Positions 46,653 to 55,571 are shown, counted from the stretch's first letter. The stretch: DNA of 64,000 nucleotides from Pyramidobacter sp. C12-8 (GCF_002007215.1 NZ_MUHX01000011.1:1-64000), one strand, 5' to 3'. Translations and numbers: made by a program. Notes: generated by a model from the sequence alone, not told the origin.

Positions 46653-47834
46653 ATGAAAAAAGCTCTTCTGCGGTGCAAAACCTGCGGCGCCGAGTACGGC
46701 GCGGAGCGGGCGCCATTTCGCTGCGCCTGCGGCGAACCGCTCGATCTGGCGTGGGACGGGGCCGGCATCGACACGAACGAAAGATGTCAATCGCGTCGCT
46801 ACGCGGCGTTCTATCCGTTTGCGGCGGACGAGTGGCGCTCGCTGGGCGAGGGCGGCACGCCGCTCGTAAAGCTCGAGGCGCTGGCCCAGGAGCTCGGCCT
46901 GGCCGAGCTGGCGGTCAAAAACGAGAGCGCCAACCCCACCTGGTCGTTCAAGGACCGCGGCACGGCGGCCTGTGTCGCCCACGCGCGGGCGCTCAGCTAT
47001 GCGAAAGTCGGCACGGTCTCTTCGGGCAACATGGCGGCCTCGGTGGCGGCGTACGCCGCGGCGGCGGGCATGGAGGCCTTCATTATCGTCAAAGGCAACG
47101 TCGCCGACGAGAAGCTGGCGCCGATCGCCATCTACGGCCCGCGTCTGCTGCGCGTCGCCGGCCCGTACGACGCGCTGTACCGCGAAAGCCTGCGCCTCGG
47201 CGCCGAGCGCGGCATCTACTTCATGAACTCCGACGTGCCGTTTCGCGTCGCCGGATCGCGCACGATCGCCTACGAGATCGCCGAAGAGCGCGGCTTCCGC
47301 GTCCCCGACTGGGTGATCGTGCCGGTGAGCGCGGGCGGAAACCTGCGCGGCATTATCAACGGCTTCGAGGATCTGCGGCGCGCGGGGCTGACCGACCGCC
47401 TGCCGCGGTTCATCTGCGCGCAGACGGCCCGCGTCGCGCCCGTCGCCGCGGCCTTCGCCGCCGGCGCGGCGCGGATCAGCCGATTCCCCGACAACGAGAC
47501 GATCGCCCACGCCATCGACAATCCGTTTCCGCCCAGCGGCAACCGCGTGCTGGCGGAGCTGCGCCGTCTCGGCGGCGCGGCGATGACGGCGGACGAAGGC
47601 GAGATCGTCCGCGCCCAGGCCGACCTGGCCCGTTGCGGCCTGTTTGGCCAGCCGGCGTCCTGCGTGCCGCTGGCGGTCCTGCGCCGGGCCCGCGCGGCCG
47701 GCATCGTGGCGGAGGGCGAGAGCGCCGTGCTGGTGATGACGGGCAGCGGGCTGAAGTATACGGCGGCTTTTGCGGCGCACCGCCTCGAATGGCGCGACTG
47801 CGACCTTGCGGCGCTGCCGGAGTATCTGCGATAG
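46653..47834 (+). CDS. thrC: Threonine synthase
   Basis: 393 residues, fold type II PLP enzyme. An N-terminal zinc-ribbon (CKTCGAEYG, CACGEPL) precedes GGTPLVKLEAL. The PLP lysine is in NPTWSFKDRG, the Asn/Ser phosphate-related loop in SSGNMAAS, and the glycine-rich phosphate loop in VSAGGNLRGI. It converts O-phosphohomoserine to threonine and phosphate. I start at the ATG at 46653; the frame extends upstream without an SD. hom and thrB are not adjacent. The 220-base spacer before it holds no clear -35/-10 pair. Confidence 0.9.
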   Translation: MKKALLRCKTCGAEYGAERAPFRCACGEPLDLAWDGAGIDTNERCQSRRYAAFYPFAADEWRSLGEGGTPLVKLEALAQELGLAELAVKNESANPTWSFKDRGTAACVAHARALSYAKVGTVSSGNMAASVAAYAAAAGMEAFIIVKGNVADEKLAPIAIYGPRLLRVAGPYDALYRESLRLGAERGIYFMNSDVPFRVAGSRTIAYEIAEERGFRVPDWVIVPVSAGGNLRGIINGFEDLRRAGLTDRLPRFICAQTARVAPVAAAFAAGAARISRFPDNETIAHAIDNPFPPSGNRVLAELRRLGGAAMTADEGEIVRAQADLARCGLFGQPASCVPLAVLRRARAAGIVAEGESAVLVMTGSGLKYTAAFAAHRLEWRDCDLAALPEYLR

Positions 47835-47894
47835 TCGCGCGGCCAAAGCGCCGCCTCCGGCCGAACCGAAAGGAAGGGCATGGGAAGCGGCGCT

Positions 47895-47923
47895 TTGTCT
47901 CCCGGCTCGCCGGGGAGTATAAT
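47895..47923 (+). promoter_or_regulatory. Promoter of the gtr operon
   Basis: TTGTCT (47895-47900), 17 bases, TATAAT (47918-47923). The spacer contains a short GC hairpin (CTCCCGG/CCGGGGAG) that may come from the end of the thrC transcript. Confidence 0.6.
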
Positions 47924-47973
47924 ATCCCGACCCGTTCGAGAAGGGTATTTCAAGAAAAGCGAGGACTTTTGCC

Positions 47974-49512
47974 ATGGAACAGTCGAAGAATCCCTGCCGT
48001 CTGATCCTCCTCAGCACGCTGCTCTGGGGGCTTTTCGCGCACGGCATGATGCTGCTCAATAAATTTTCGTTCCACGACGACGCCAAGCTGGGCTTCGGCC
48101 TCGGCGCCACGGTGACGTCGGGACGGTGGATGCTCGAGGTGCTGAAGCGCGTCACCGAGTTCGTTTTCGGCGGCAGCCTCTACAGCCTGCCGCTTTTCAA
48201 CGGCCTGCTGACGCTGATTCTGGTCGGGCTGGCGGCCTGCATGACGGCGAGAATCTTCCGGCTGCGGCGCGTTTACAGCTGCGTGCTGCTGGCGGGCGTG
48301 ATGGTGGCCTTTCCGGTCGTGACGGCGATGATGGGGTACATGTACACGGTGCCCTATTACATGATCGGTCTCGACCTGGCTGTGGCCGGCGCCTGGCTGA
48401 TCTGCGACGGCGACCGGCGGCACTGGTACCGGCTGCCGGCGGGCTGCGTGCTGGCGGCCTGCGCGGTGGGCGTGTATCAGTCCTGCATCCCCATCGTGCT
48501 CAGCGTGATGCTGCTGCACATGATGATGAGTCTGCATGACGACGCCTCGGCGCGGCGCTTCGATTTCTTTTACAAGGGGCTTTCTCTGGTGCTGGCCTGC
48601 GCGCTGTTCATGGCGCTGTACCTGGCGGTGAACTGGTTCAGCCTGAAGGCCGCGGGCGCGCAGCTTTCCGATTACGAGAGCATCAACACGTTCGGCTTCG
48701 GCGGCTGGAGCGAATATCTCGACCGCGCGGCGCGGGCTTACCGCGAGTTCTTCCTGCCGCCGCCGATGAAGATGCGCGACATGTATCCCACGGCGTCGCT
48801 GCGCTGGCTCTATCAGGCCGTGCTGTGGTTCGGCGTTCTGCTCGGGCTGGACCGGGCCGCTCAGCTGTTCCGGCGCAAACCGCGCCGCGGCCTCGAATTC
48901 CTGCTGACGCTGGCGCTGCTGCCGCTGGCGGTCAATTTCATCCACGTCATGGTGGACGTGAAGATGATCCACTCGCTCATGGTCTACTCCAAAGTCTTCG
49001 TCTTCGTGGGCTTCATCTGCCTGCTGGAGAACGCTGCGCTGGACCGCCTCCATTATCCGCGCTGGATCTACCGCGGCGGCATGTTGCTGATGTTCTGCGT
49101 GACGGTGCTGTACTGCCATTTCTCCAACATCTGTTATTTCAAGGCCAACTTTTTGCAGAATCAGGCGATCAGCTACTTCACGCGGCTGGCGGCGCGCATC
49201 GAGAGCGTGCCCGGCTATTCGCCCTACCTGCCCGTGGCTTTTCTGAACGAAGACGCCAAACAGGATTTCAACGCGCCCGTGATCCCGGAATTCGAACGCA
49301 TCCGTCTGATTCCCTACCTGTTCAACGAGAAGTCGCCGCTGATCAACAACTACGCGTGGAAAAACTTCATGCGCATGTGGTGCGATTATTCGCCGATCGT
49401 CATCGAGAACGTGGAATCCTTCGAAAAGCTGCCCGAAGTGATGGCCATGCCGCGCTATCCTCTCGAAGGCTCGATCAGGGTCGTGGACGAGGCTGTCGTC
49501 GTCAAATTTTAA
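47974..49512 (+). CDS. GtrII-type membrane glycosyltransferase
   Basis: 512 residues with about ten membrane helices. FHDDAKLGFGLGATVTSGRW in the first outer loop carries the acidic pair and the SGRW motif of the GtrII/GT-C glucosyltransferase family. Long outer-face segments follow (about 235-265 and 395-510). In O-antigen modification such proteins take glucose from undecaprenyl-phosphate and attach it to the glycan outside the membrane. The type-specific member varies between strains, so the sugar acceptor is unknown. First of three genes, followed by gtrB and gtrA. Confidence 0.82.
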   Translation: MEQSKNPCRLILLSTLLWGLFAHGMMLLNKFSFHDDAKLGFGLGATVTSGRWMLEVLKRVTEFVFGGSLYSLPLFNGLLTLILVGLAACMTARIFRLRRVYSCVLLAGVMVAFPVVTAMMGYMYTVPYYMIGLDLAVAGAWLICDGDRRHWYRLPAGCVLAACAVGVYQSCIPIVLSVMLLHMMMSLHDDASARRFDFFYKGLSLVLACALFMALYLAVNWFSLKAAGAQLSDYESINTFGFGGWSEYLDRAARAYREFFLPPPMKMRDMYPTASLRWLYQAVLWFGVLLGLDRAAQLFRRKPRRGLEFLLTLALLPLAVNFIHVMVDVKMIHSLMVYSKVFVFVGFICLLENAALDRLHYPRWIYRGGMLLMFCVTVLYCHFSNICYFKANFLQNQAISYFTRLAARIESVPGYSPYLPVAFLNEDAKQDFNAPVIPEFERIRLIPYLFNEKSPLINNYAWKNFMRMWCDYSPIVIENVESFEKLPEVMAMPRYPLEGSIRVVDEAVVVKF

Positions 49513-49544
49513 CGGCGGCGGCCGGTGCGAAAGGAGCGATAGGC

Positions 49545-50537
49545 ATGACCGAGAAGAGACGGGGAAAACGGCCGCTGTTTTCCGTGGCGGTGCCGTTTTA
49601 CAACGAGCAGGAGAACCTGCGGGCGTTGTACGGGCGCCTCTGCCGCGTCGTCGGCGACGTGGAAAACTGCGACTTCGAGCTGCTTTTCGTGGACGACGGC
49701 AGCACCGACGCCTCGCTGGACGTCGTGCGCGCCCTGGCGGCGCAGGACGCCCGCGTGCGTTACCTGAGCTTTTCGCGCAACTTCGGCAAGGAGATCGCCC
49801 TGTCGGCAGCCATCGATCATGCGCGCGGCGACGGCGTCATCTTCATGGACGCCGACCTGCAGCATCCGCCGGAGCTGATCCCGAAGCTGATCGAGGGCTG
49901 GTTCGAAGGCTACGACGACGTGTACGCCCAGCGCCGCACGCGCGGCGGCGAGTCGGCCTTCAAAAAGCTGACGGCGAAACTGTACTATCACGTGCTGGCG
50001 CGCTCGACGCGCATCCCCATCCAGATGGACGCCGGCGATTTCCGCCTGCTCAGCGCCCGGGCGCTGGCGGTGCTGCGGCGAATGCCCGAACATCAGCGCA
50101 ACATGAAAAGCCTGTACAGCTGGATCGGCTTCAAAAAGAAAGCCGTGCCCGTCGACCAGGAACCGCGCCTGCACGGCGCGAGCAAGTTCGGTTTCTTCCG
50201 CCTGCTCAACCTGGCCCTGGACGGCATCACCTCGTTCACGACGGCGCCGCTGCGTCTGGCCACGATCCTCGGCGCGCTCAGCGCCGCCGTGGCGCTGCTT
50301 TCGTTCTGCTGGTTCCTGATCCGCACGGCGGTGTGGGGCAATCCCGTGCCCGGCTACCCCTCGCTGTTCTGCGGCATCCTCTTTTTCGGCGGCGTGCAGC
50401 TGCTGGGACTGGGCGTCATCGGCGAGTATCTCGGCCGCGTCTTCATGGAGACCAAAGGGCGCCCGCTCTACGTCGTGGCCGAAAGCAACGTGACTGACGA
50501 AACGTCCCCGGAACGCAGGGAGGCGCGGCATGACTGA
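49545..50537 (+). CDS. gtrB: Undecaprenyl-phosphate glucosyltransferase (GtrB family)
   Basis: 330 residues. An N-terminal GT2 domain (FSVAVPFYNEQENLRALY, LFVDDGSTDASLDVV, IFMDADLQHPPEL, LHGASKFGFFRL) is followed by two C-terminal membrane helices (about 233-255 and 268-292) and a final GEYLGRVFMETKGRPLY. It loads glucose from UDP-glucose onto the lipid carrier on the inner face. AAGGAG precedes the ATG at 49545. It overlaps gtrA by 8 bases. Confidence 0.92.
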   Translation: MTEKRRGKRPLFSVAVPFYNEQENLRALYGRLCRVVGDVENCDFELLFVDDGSTDASLDVVRALAAQDARVRYLSFSRNFGKEIALSAAIDHARGDGVIFMDADLQHPPELIPKLIEGWFEGYDDVYAQRRTRGGESAFKKLTAKLYYHVLARSTRIPIQMDAGDFRLLSARALAVLRRMPEHQRNMKSLYSWIGFKKKAVPVDQEPRLHGASKFGFFRLLNLALDGITSFTTAPLRLATILGALSAAVALLSFCWFLIRTAVWGNPVPGYPSLFCGILFFGGVQLLGLGVIGEYLGRVFMETKGRPLYVVAESNVTDETSPERREARHD

Positions 50538-50940
50538 GACGGAACGGGAACGATTCCGGGAAGTCGCCGGCTACCTGTTCTTCGGCGTGCTGACGACGAT
50601 AGTCAACTACGTCAGCTACTACGCGCTGACGCGCTGGCTGGGAATGGGCGTGACGGCGGCGACGGCCTGGGCCTGGGGGCTGGCGGTGCTGTTCGCGTTC
50701 GTGACCAACAAGCTCTGGGTTTTTCGCAGCCGCACGCGCGGCCTGGCGGCGCTGGGGCGCGAGCTGTCGGCCTTCGTGGCGGCGCGCCTGTTTTCCGGCC
50801 TGCTCGACGTGGGCATGATGTGGCTGTTCGCCGAGAAGCTGGGCTGGCCGGACATGTGGGTGAAAATCGGCGACAACGTGTTCGTCACGGCGCTCAACTA
50901 CGTTTTCAGCAAGCGCTGGATTTTCCGCGAGCGGGCGTGA
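50530..50940 (+). CDS. gtrA: GtrA-family flippase
   Basis: 136 residues with four membrane helices, typical of GtrA. FREVAGYLFFGVLTTIVNYV opens the first helix, ALTRWLGMG lies in the loop, and FVTNKLWVFRS plus LNYVFSKRWIFRE are the family repeats. It is thought to move undecaprenyl-phosphate-glucose to the outer face. The whole gtr cassette (type gene, gtrB, gtrA) runs in the reverse order to that of Shigella phages and shows no phage genes around it. Confidence 0.92.
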   Translation: MTETERERFREVAGYLFFGVLTTIVNYVSYYALTRWLGMGVTAATAWAWGLAVLFAFVTNKLWVFRSRTRGLAALGRELSAFVAARLFSGLLDVGMMWLFAEKLGWPDMWVKIGDNVFVTALNYVFSKRWIFRERA

Positions 50941-50950
50941 CGGGAAGCCG

Positions 50951-51075
50951 ATACTGTTTCTTGACAAAAAGCATGAACAGAGCTTGCTGGGCGCTGCGAG
51001 GGAGTCCAGCCGCTCAGGACGATCTCGGCCGCCGTTCGGTCTGCGCAGCTCGCTTTTGCGGAGGGCGGCAGCTGA
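50951..51075. repeat. Partial copy of the 150-bp repeat element
   Basis: It starts ATACTGTTTCTTGACAAAAA and follows the copy at 42746-42895 in the same orientation (GCGCTGCGAGGGAGTCCAG, CGCTCAG, CAGCTCGCTTTTGCGGAG). The right terminal repeat is missing, so the copy is truncated. It begins 11 bases after the gtrA stop. Confidence 0.72.
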
Positions 51076-51096
51076 TAAAGATCGGTGATTTCGTCA

Positions 51097-51124
51097 CTGA
51101 CGCGGTCGTTTTTGCGAGTATAAT
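51097..51124 (+). promoter_or_regulatory. Promoter of ftsH
   Basis: TATAAT at 51119-51124, with CTGACG at 51097-51102 as a poor -35 at 16 bases. It directly follows the truncated repeat element. Confidence 0.5.
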
Positions 51125-51163
51125 GAAAGACAATCGACATTCTCACATAAAGGGGGAAACGCT

Positions 51164-52987
51164 GTGGACGAAATCAAAAATCCCAGAAAGCCGCTGCTCT
51201 ATTATTACGCGATCGCCATGCTCGTGCTGATGCTGTTCAACCTGCTGGCCAAGCCGTGGCTGATGCGCGCGCAGATCGACGAGGTGGACTACGGCGCGTT
51301 CATCAAAATGACCGAAGAGAAAAAGATCGGCCGGGTCAACATCGAGGAGAACCAGATCCTCTTCACCGACGCCGAGGGCAAAAAAGTCTACCGCACGGGG
51401 CTGATGGACGATCCCGGGCGCACGGAACGCCTCTATCAGTCGGGGGCGAAGTTCTCGAGCGAGATCGTCGAACAGGCGTCGCCGATCGTCAGCATGCTGC
51501 TGTCGTGGGTGGTGCCGCTGCTGCTCTTCTGGGGGCTGGGCCAGTACATGCAGAAGAAGCTCATGAACCGCATGGGCGGCGACTCGATGATGTTCGGCAT
51601 GGGCAAGAGCAAGGCCCGCGTCTACGTGAAGTCCACCGAGGGCATCAAGTTCGCCGACGTGGCCGGCGAGGACGAGGCCAAGGAAAACCTGGCGGAGATC
51701 GTCGAGTACCTGCACAATCCCGGGCGCTACCGCGACATCGGCGCGAAGATGCCCAAGGGCATCCTGCTCGTCGGGCCGCCCGGCACCGGCAAGACCATGC
51801 TGGCCAAGGCCGTGGCCGGCGAATCGAACGTGCCGTTCTTCTCGATGTCCGGCTCCGAATTCGTGGAGATGTTCGTGGGCATGGGGGCCTCGAAGGTGCG
51901 CGACCTGTTCAAGCAGGCCAAGGAAAAAGCGCCCTGTATCGTCTTCATCGACGAGATCGACGCCATCGGCACGAAGCGCAGCGGCAACGTGATGGGCAAC
52001 GACGAGCGCGAGCAGACGCTCAACCAGCTGCTCACGGAGATGGACGGCTTCGAGGACAACACCGGCGTGATCATCCTCGCCGCCACGAACCGCCCCGAAT
52101 CGCTCGACCCGGCGCTGACGCGCCCCGGCCGCTTCGACCGCCGCGTGCCCGTGGAGCTCCCCGACCTGAAGGGGCGCGAGGACATCCTCAAGGTGCACGC
52201 CAAAAAGATCAAGCTCGACCCGGGCGTCGATTTCAACAAGGTGGCGCGCATGGCCTCCGGCGCTTCCGGCGCCGAGCTGGCCAACATCGTCAACGAGGCG
52301 GCGCTGCGCGCCGTGCGCGACAATCGCGGACAGGCCACGCAGGCGGACCTCGAAGAGAGCATCGAAGTGGTGATCGCCGGCTATCAGAAAAAGAACGCCA
52401 TCCTCACCGACAAGGAAAAGATGATCGTCGCCTACCACGAGATCGGCCACGCCCTGGTCGCCGCCATGCAGAGCCACTCCGCGCCCGTGCAGAAGATCAC
52501 GATCATCCCGCGCACGTCGGGGGCCCTCGGCTACACCATGCAGGTGGAGGAAGGCAACCATTACCTGATGAGCAAGGAAGAGCTGGAAAACAAGATCGCC
52601 ACGCTCACCGGCGGCCGCGCCGCCGAAGAAGTCGTCTTCGGCTCCGTGACCACGGGCGCGTCAAACGACATCGAGCAGGCCACCAGGCTGGCCCGCGCCA
52701 TGATCACGCGCTACGGCATGAGCGACGATTTCGGCATGGTGGCGCTGGAAACGGTGACCAACCAGTATCTGGGCGGCGACGCCTCGCTGGCCTGCGCGCC
52801 GGAGACGCAGTCGCTGATCGACAGGAAGGTCGTGGCGCTCGTCAGGGAGCAGCACGAAAAAGCTCGCGCGATCCTGGCGGACAACCGCCGCACGCTCGAC
52901 GATCTGGCCAAGGCGCTTTACGAGCGCGAGACCATCACCGGCGAAGAGTTCATGGAGATCCTTCACGCCGCGCCCGCGCAGTCCTAA
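51164..52987 (+). CDS. ftsH: ATP-dependent zinc metalloprotease FtsH
   Basis: 607 residues from a GTG start. Two membrane helices (about 10-28 and 105-124) flank the short periplasmic domain. The AAA domain has Walker [14 protein letters not shown], the pore loop [11 protein letters not shown], Walker [12 protein letters not shown] and the [23 protein letters not shown]. The protease site reads HEIGH (HExxH), with the third zinc ligand Asp in ASNDIEQAT. It degrades membrane and regulatory proteins, including LPS enzymes in other bacteria. Monocistronic, with a strong terminator behind it. Confidence 0.97.
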   Translation: MDEIKNPRKPLLYYYAIAMLVLMLFNLLAKPWLMRAQIDEVDYGAFIKMTEEKKIGRVNIEENQILFTDAEGKKVYRTGLMDDPGRTERLYQSGAKFSSEIVEQASPIVSMLLSWVVPLLLFWGLGQYMQKKLMNRMGGDSMMFGMGKSKARVYVKSTEGIKFADVAGEDEAKENLAEIVEYLHNPGRYRDIGAKMPKGILLVGPPGTGKTMLAKAVAGESNVPFFSMSGSEFVEMFVGMGASKVRDLFKQAKEKAPCIVFIDEIDAIGTKRSGNVMGNDEREQTLNQLLTEMDGFEDNTGVIILAATNRPESLDPALTRPGRFDRRVPVELPDLKGREDILKVHAKKIKLDPGVDFNKVARMASGASGAELANIVNEAALRAVRDNRGQATQADLEESIEVVIAGYQKKNAILTDKEKMIVAYHEIGHALVAAMQSHSAPVQKITIIPRTSGALGYTMQVEEGNHYLMSKEELENKIATLTGGRAAEEVVFGSVTTGASNDIEQATRLARAMITRYGMSDDFGMVALETVTNQYLGGDASLACAPETQSLIDRKVVALVREQHEKARAILADNRRTLDDLAKALYERETITGEEFMEILHAAPAQS

Positions 52988-53000
52988 CTGAAGAAAACGT

Positions 53001-53051
53001 GCGCAAAAAAATTCCCGGAAGGCTGTCAGCCTTCCGGGAATTTTTTTGCGC
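53001..53051 (+). terminator. Intrinsic terminator of ftsH, 24-bp perfect stem
   Basis: 53001-53024 and 53028-53051 are perfect inverted repeats with a 3-base loop; the arms include seven As and seven Ts. Confidence 0.9.
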
Positions 53052-53203
53052 GCATCGCGCGGGAAAAATTTTTCGAGCGGCGTATTCCGTCCGGCAAAAA
53101 ACCGGCAAATTTTTTTGAATCAAGGCTGACTTTGACCTTTCATGACCTGTCTTAAGTCTATCAAAAGGAGTCGTATCAATCATCCATATCAATCTAAAAT
53201 GAA

Positions 53204-53245
53204 TTAGCACTCGACACTTGACAGTGCTAACAAGAGTGCTATAAT
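53204..53245 (+). promoter_or_regulatory. CIRCE operator overlapping a consensus promoter
   Basis: TTAGCACTC (53204-53212), nine bases, CAGTGCTAA (53222-53230): the HrcA-binding CIRCE element with one mismatch in the right arm. It overlaps a perfect -35 TTGACA (53218-53223); the perfect -10 TATAAT (53240-53245) is 16 bases on. HrcA bound here would block transcription of the following heat-shock gene. Confidence 0.92.
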
Positions 53246-53268
53246 ACACTCAGAACGAAGGAGGAACG

Positions 53269-53355
53269 ATGAAGCGAAAGACCTCCGGACGTTCCCGCAT
53301 CGTTAATATAGAAGGCGGACCCCGCAGGGGCCGCCCGATCTCAAGGAGGAAATAA
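53269..53355 (+). CDS. 28-residue basic leader peptide
   Basis: A short frame with an excellent SD (GAAGGAGGAACG) directly behind the CIRCE promoter. The product is MKRKTSGRSRIVNIEGGPRR followed by GRPISRRK, with 9 Arg and 3 Lys. Its last codons contain the AAGGAGG that serves hsp20, and its stop is 2 bases before the hsp20 start. It may couple translation to hsp20 or be a real small protein; it could also be chance. Confidence 0.45.
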   Translation: MKRKTSGRSRIVNIEGGPRRGRPISRRK

Positions 53356-53357
53356 AG

Positions 53358-53798
53358 ATGATGGTACCGAGCATTTGGAACGACAATCTGTTTGACGAAC
53401 TGGAAAACGTGTTCAGCGACGGTTTCTTCCGCCGCAGCCCGCTGTACGGACGCCGGGAGCGGAACATGATGAAGACCGACGTGCGCGAGACGGAGAACAA
53501 TTATGAAGTTGACGTCGACCTGCCTGGCTTCAAAAAGGAAAACGTCAACGTCCAGCTGCAGAACGGCTATCTGACGATCAGCGCCGTCAGGCAGCACTCC
53601 AAGGAAGAGAAGGACGCCAAGGGCGCCTTCATCCGTCAGGAACGCTACGAGGGCAGCTGCTCGCGCAGCTTCTACGTGGGTGACAGCATCAAGAAGGAAG
53701 ACATCAGCGCCAAGCTGGAAGACGGCATCCTGCGCCTGACCTTCCCGAAGAAGAGCGAAAAGGAACTCGAACAGAGCAAACTGATCGAAATCGAATAG
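53358..53798 (+). CDS. Hsp20/alpha-crystallin small heat-shock protein
   Basis: 146 residues. A short N-terminal arm (PSIWNDNLFDELENVF) precedes the alpha-crystallin domain (about 38-135): KTDVRETENNYEVDVDLPGF, KKENVNVQLQNGYLTISA, and the ending EDGILRLTFPKK. It holds unfolding proteins during stress as an ATP-independent oligomer. The C-terminal I-x-I appears as LIEIE. Expression is under the CIRCE/HrcA promoter 115-155 bases upstream. Confidence 0.95.
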   Translation: MMVPSIWNDNLFDELENVFSDGFFRRSPLYGRRERNMMKTDVRETENNYEVDVDLPGFKKENVNVQLQNGYLTISAVRQHSKEEKDAKGAFIRQERYEGSCSRSFYVGDSIKKEDISAKLEDGILRLTFPKKSEKELEQSKLIEIE

Positions 53799-53808
53799 GT
53801 TGTCTGCA

Positions 53809-53850
53809 GGCAGGCCGCCGGGATTCACTCCCGGCGGCCTGCCGTGTTTT
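53809..53850 (+). terminator. Intrinsic terminator of hsp20
   Basis: GGCAGGCCGCCGGGA (53809-53823) pairs perfectly with 53829-53843, then GTGTTTTTT. Confidence 0.9.
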
Positions 53851-53942
53851 TTGGAAAGGGGCGCTCTCGAAGCGGCTTTTTCGGCGGGCGTCTCATCGGT
53901 GGATTGTTTATGCATGTCGTGCAACCGGTTTTACATTTTCTG

Positions 53943-53951
53943 TGCTATAAT
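53943..53951 (+). promoter_or_regulatory. Extended -10 promoter of the NCS2 permease gene
   Basis: TGCTATAAT gives the extended -10 pattern with a consensus hexamer 36 bases before the start. There is no clear -35, as expected for an extended -10 promoter. Confidence 0.55.
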
Positions 53952-53986
53952 TCCGGCAGGAACAAAATTCACCCGGAGGTGTTTGT

Positions 53987-55354
53987 GTGATGGCTCGGAA
54001 AGAACTGGTATATGGAGTGGACGACGTTCCGTCTCTGCCGATTTTGCTGCTGGCGGGCGCGCAGCACGTGCTCACGTTGTTCGGCGCGACGACGCTGGTG
54101 CCGCTGATCTTCGGTCCGGCGATGGGGATGACGCCGGCGCAGATCGGGTTTTTCATTTCCTGCGTATATTTTGCCATGGGGGTGTGCACGCTGATCCAGA
54201 CCAGCCCGTTCGGCTCCGGGCTGCCGATCGTGCAGGGCTCGAGCTTCAGCTTTATCCCGCCGATCATGACGATCGTCGGCATCTATTCGGCGCAGGGCAC
54301 GAGCGTGATCTTGCAGTACATCGGCGGAGCGCTGATTTCCGGCGGCGTGTGCCTGGTGCTGCTGGGGCAGTTCGGTCTGATCGGCAGGATCCGCCGCTTC
54401 GTCGGCCCGATCACGGTAGGGACGACGATCATGGCGATCGGCTTCTCGCTGGCGGGCACGGCGATCAGCGGCAACGCCGCCGGGTACTGGCCGGCTTCGC
54501 TGACGGTCGTGGCGCTGATTTTCCTGTTCGGGCTGAAAGTCAAGGGGCGTTACGTCAACATCTTCTCGGTCCTTCTGAGCGTGGTCATCGTCTGGGGAGC
54601 GTGCTTCGCGCTGAGCCGCGCCGGCGTGTTCCACCCGGGGCATCCCGTCTATATCAGTCTCGACAACGTGAACGCGGCCAAATGGTTTCAGTTCACGGGT
54701 TTCATGCCCTGGGGCATGCCGAAGTTCAGCCTGGTGGCGTTCGGCGCGATCTTGGCGGGCTTCTTCTCCGTCATCCTCGAGAGCATCGGCGACTATTTCA
54801 ACGTCTGCAACGCGGCGGGACTGCCCGACCCGACGGAGCAGCAGATCAGCCGGGGCATCCGCGCCGAGGGGCTGGGCTGCATCTTCGGCGGCCTGACGGG
54901 CGCGGTGGCCTGCACGAGCTACACCGAGAACATCGGCCTGATCGGCCTGACGGGCGTGGCTTCGCGTTGGGTGGTGCGCGTCGGCGCGATCCTGCTGATC
55001 GGCATGAGCATGGTCGGCAAGTTCGGCGCGCTCGTGGCCACGCTGCCTGCGCCGATCATCGGCGGCTGCTACATCGCGCTGTTCGGCACCATCGGCGCGC
55101 TGGGCATCCAGGCGCTGACCCGCGCCGACATGCAGAAGCAGCGCAACGTGATGATCGTCGGCTTTTCCTTCCTGATGGCGCTGGGGCTGCCGGGCTGGGT
55201 GGAGGCGCAGAAGGAGCTGTTCTTCGGCTGGGGCATTCCCGGCCAGATCCTCTGGGCGATCGGCAAGACGTCGATGGCGGTGGCGGGCGTTTCGGCCTGT
55301 CTGCTGGACAATCTGATCCCCGGCACGCGCGAGGAGCGTGGCTTCAGGGACTGA
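53987..55354 (+). CDS. NCS2-family nucleobase permease (UraA/XanQ type)
   Basis: 455 residues with about 14 membrane segments. LLLAGAQHVLTLFGATTLVP is the classic TM1 with the Gln-His pair. LPIVQGSSFSFIPP is in TM3. TM8 has ILESIGDY with the substrate-binding Glu, and TM10 has SYTENIGLIGLTGV. The substrate (uracil, xanthine or urate) is not decided by these motifs; the absence of a PurR or xanthine riboswitch leaves it open. GTG at 53987 or ATG at 53990 could be the start, with CGGAGG upstream of both. Confidence 0.93.
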   Translation: MMARKELVYGVDDVPSLPILLLAGAQHVLTLFGATTLVPLIFGPAMGMTPAQIGFFISCVYFAMGVCTLIQTSPFGSGLPIVQGSSFSFIPPIMTIVGIYSAQGTSVILQYIGGALISGGVCLVLLGQFGLIGRIRRFVGPITVGTTIMAIGFSLAGTAISGNAAGYWPASLTVVALIFLFGLKVKGRYVNIFSVLLSVVIVWGACFALSRAGVFHPGHPVYISLDNVNAAKWFQFTGFMPWGMPKFSLVAFGAILAGFFSVILESIGDYFNVCNAAGLPDPTEQQISRGIRAEGLGCIFGGLTGAVACTSYTENIGLIGLTGVASRWVVRVGAILLIGMSMVGKFGALVATLPAPIIGGCYIALFGTIGALGIQALTRADMQKQRNVMIVGFSFLMALGLPGWVEAQKELFFGWGIPGQILWAIGKTSMAVAGVSACLLDNLIPGTREERGFRD

Positions 55355-55360
55355 ATTCCG

Positions 55361-55413
55361 AAAACACATGGGGAGAACGCCGCGGTTCACGGGCGTTCTC
55401 CCCATGTGTTTTT
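55361..55413 (+). terminator. Intrinsic terminator, 21-bp stem
   Basis: AAAACACATGGGGAGAACGC plus C (55361-55381) pairs with 55392-55412, ending in TTTTT. It closes the permease transcript. Confidence 0.9.
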
Positions 55414-55421
55414 GTCGTTTT

Positions 55422-55571
55422 ATACTATTTCTCAATTAAAATGCCGAACGCAGAGGCGCTGCGAGGGAGATTCACAAAGCGAGCTGTACAGCAGTCGAGG
55501 GAGTTCTGAGCGATTGAACTCCCTTGCAGCGCCCAGAAAACTATGTGGGTGCTTTTATCAAGAAATAGTAT
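55422..55571. repeat. 150-bp MITE-like repeat element, full copy
   Basis: Left end ATACTATTTCTCAATTAAAA, right end TTTTATCAAGAAATAGTAT, inverted repeats of each other. An inner palindrome AGGGAGTT/AACTCCCT lies at 55498-55505 and 55517-55524. GGCGCTGC, then AGGGA, near 55455 can also pair with TCCCTTGCAGCGCC at 55520-55533. The copy is opposite in orientation to those at 42746 and 50951. Its last base is also the last base of the exonuclease stop codon. Confidence 0.82.

Noticed and set aside
47974-50940. Prophage remnant around the gtr cassette
   Set aside because: No integrase, attachment repeats, tail or lysis genes; base composition and spacing match the neighbours.
51164-52987. HEIGH in FtsH as a broken zinc site
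   Set aside because: The HExxH pattern and the third ligand Asp are intact; Ile for the usual Ala does not remove a metal ligand.
53224-53240. A second CIRCE using GAGTGCT just after the first
   Set aside because: Only one arm (GAGTGCT) is present and its partner at the right spacing is missing.
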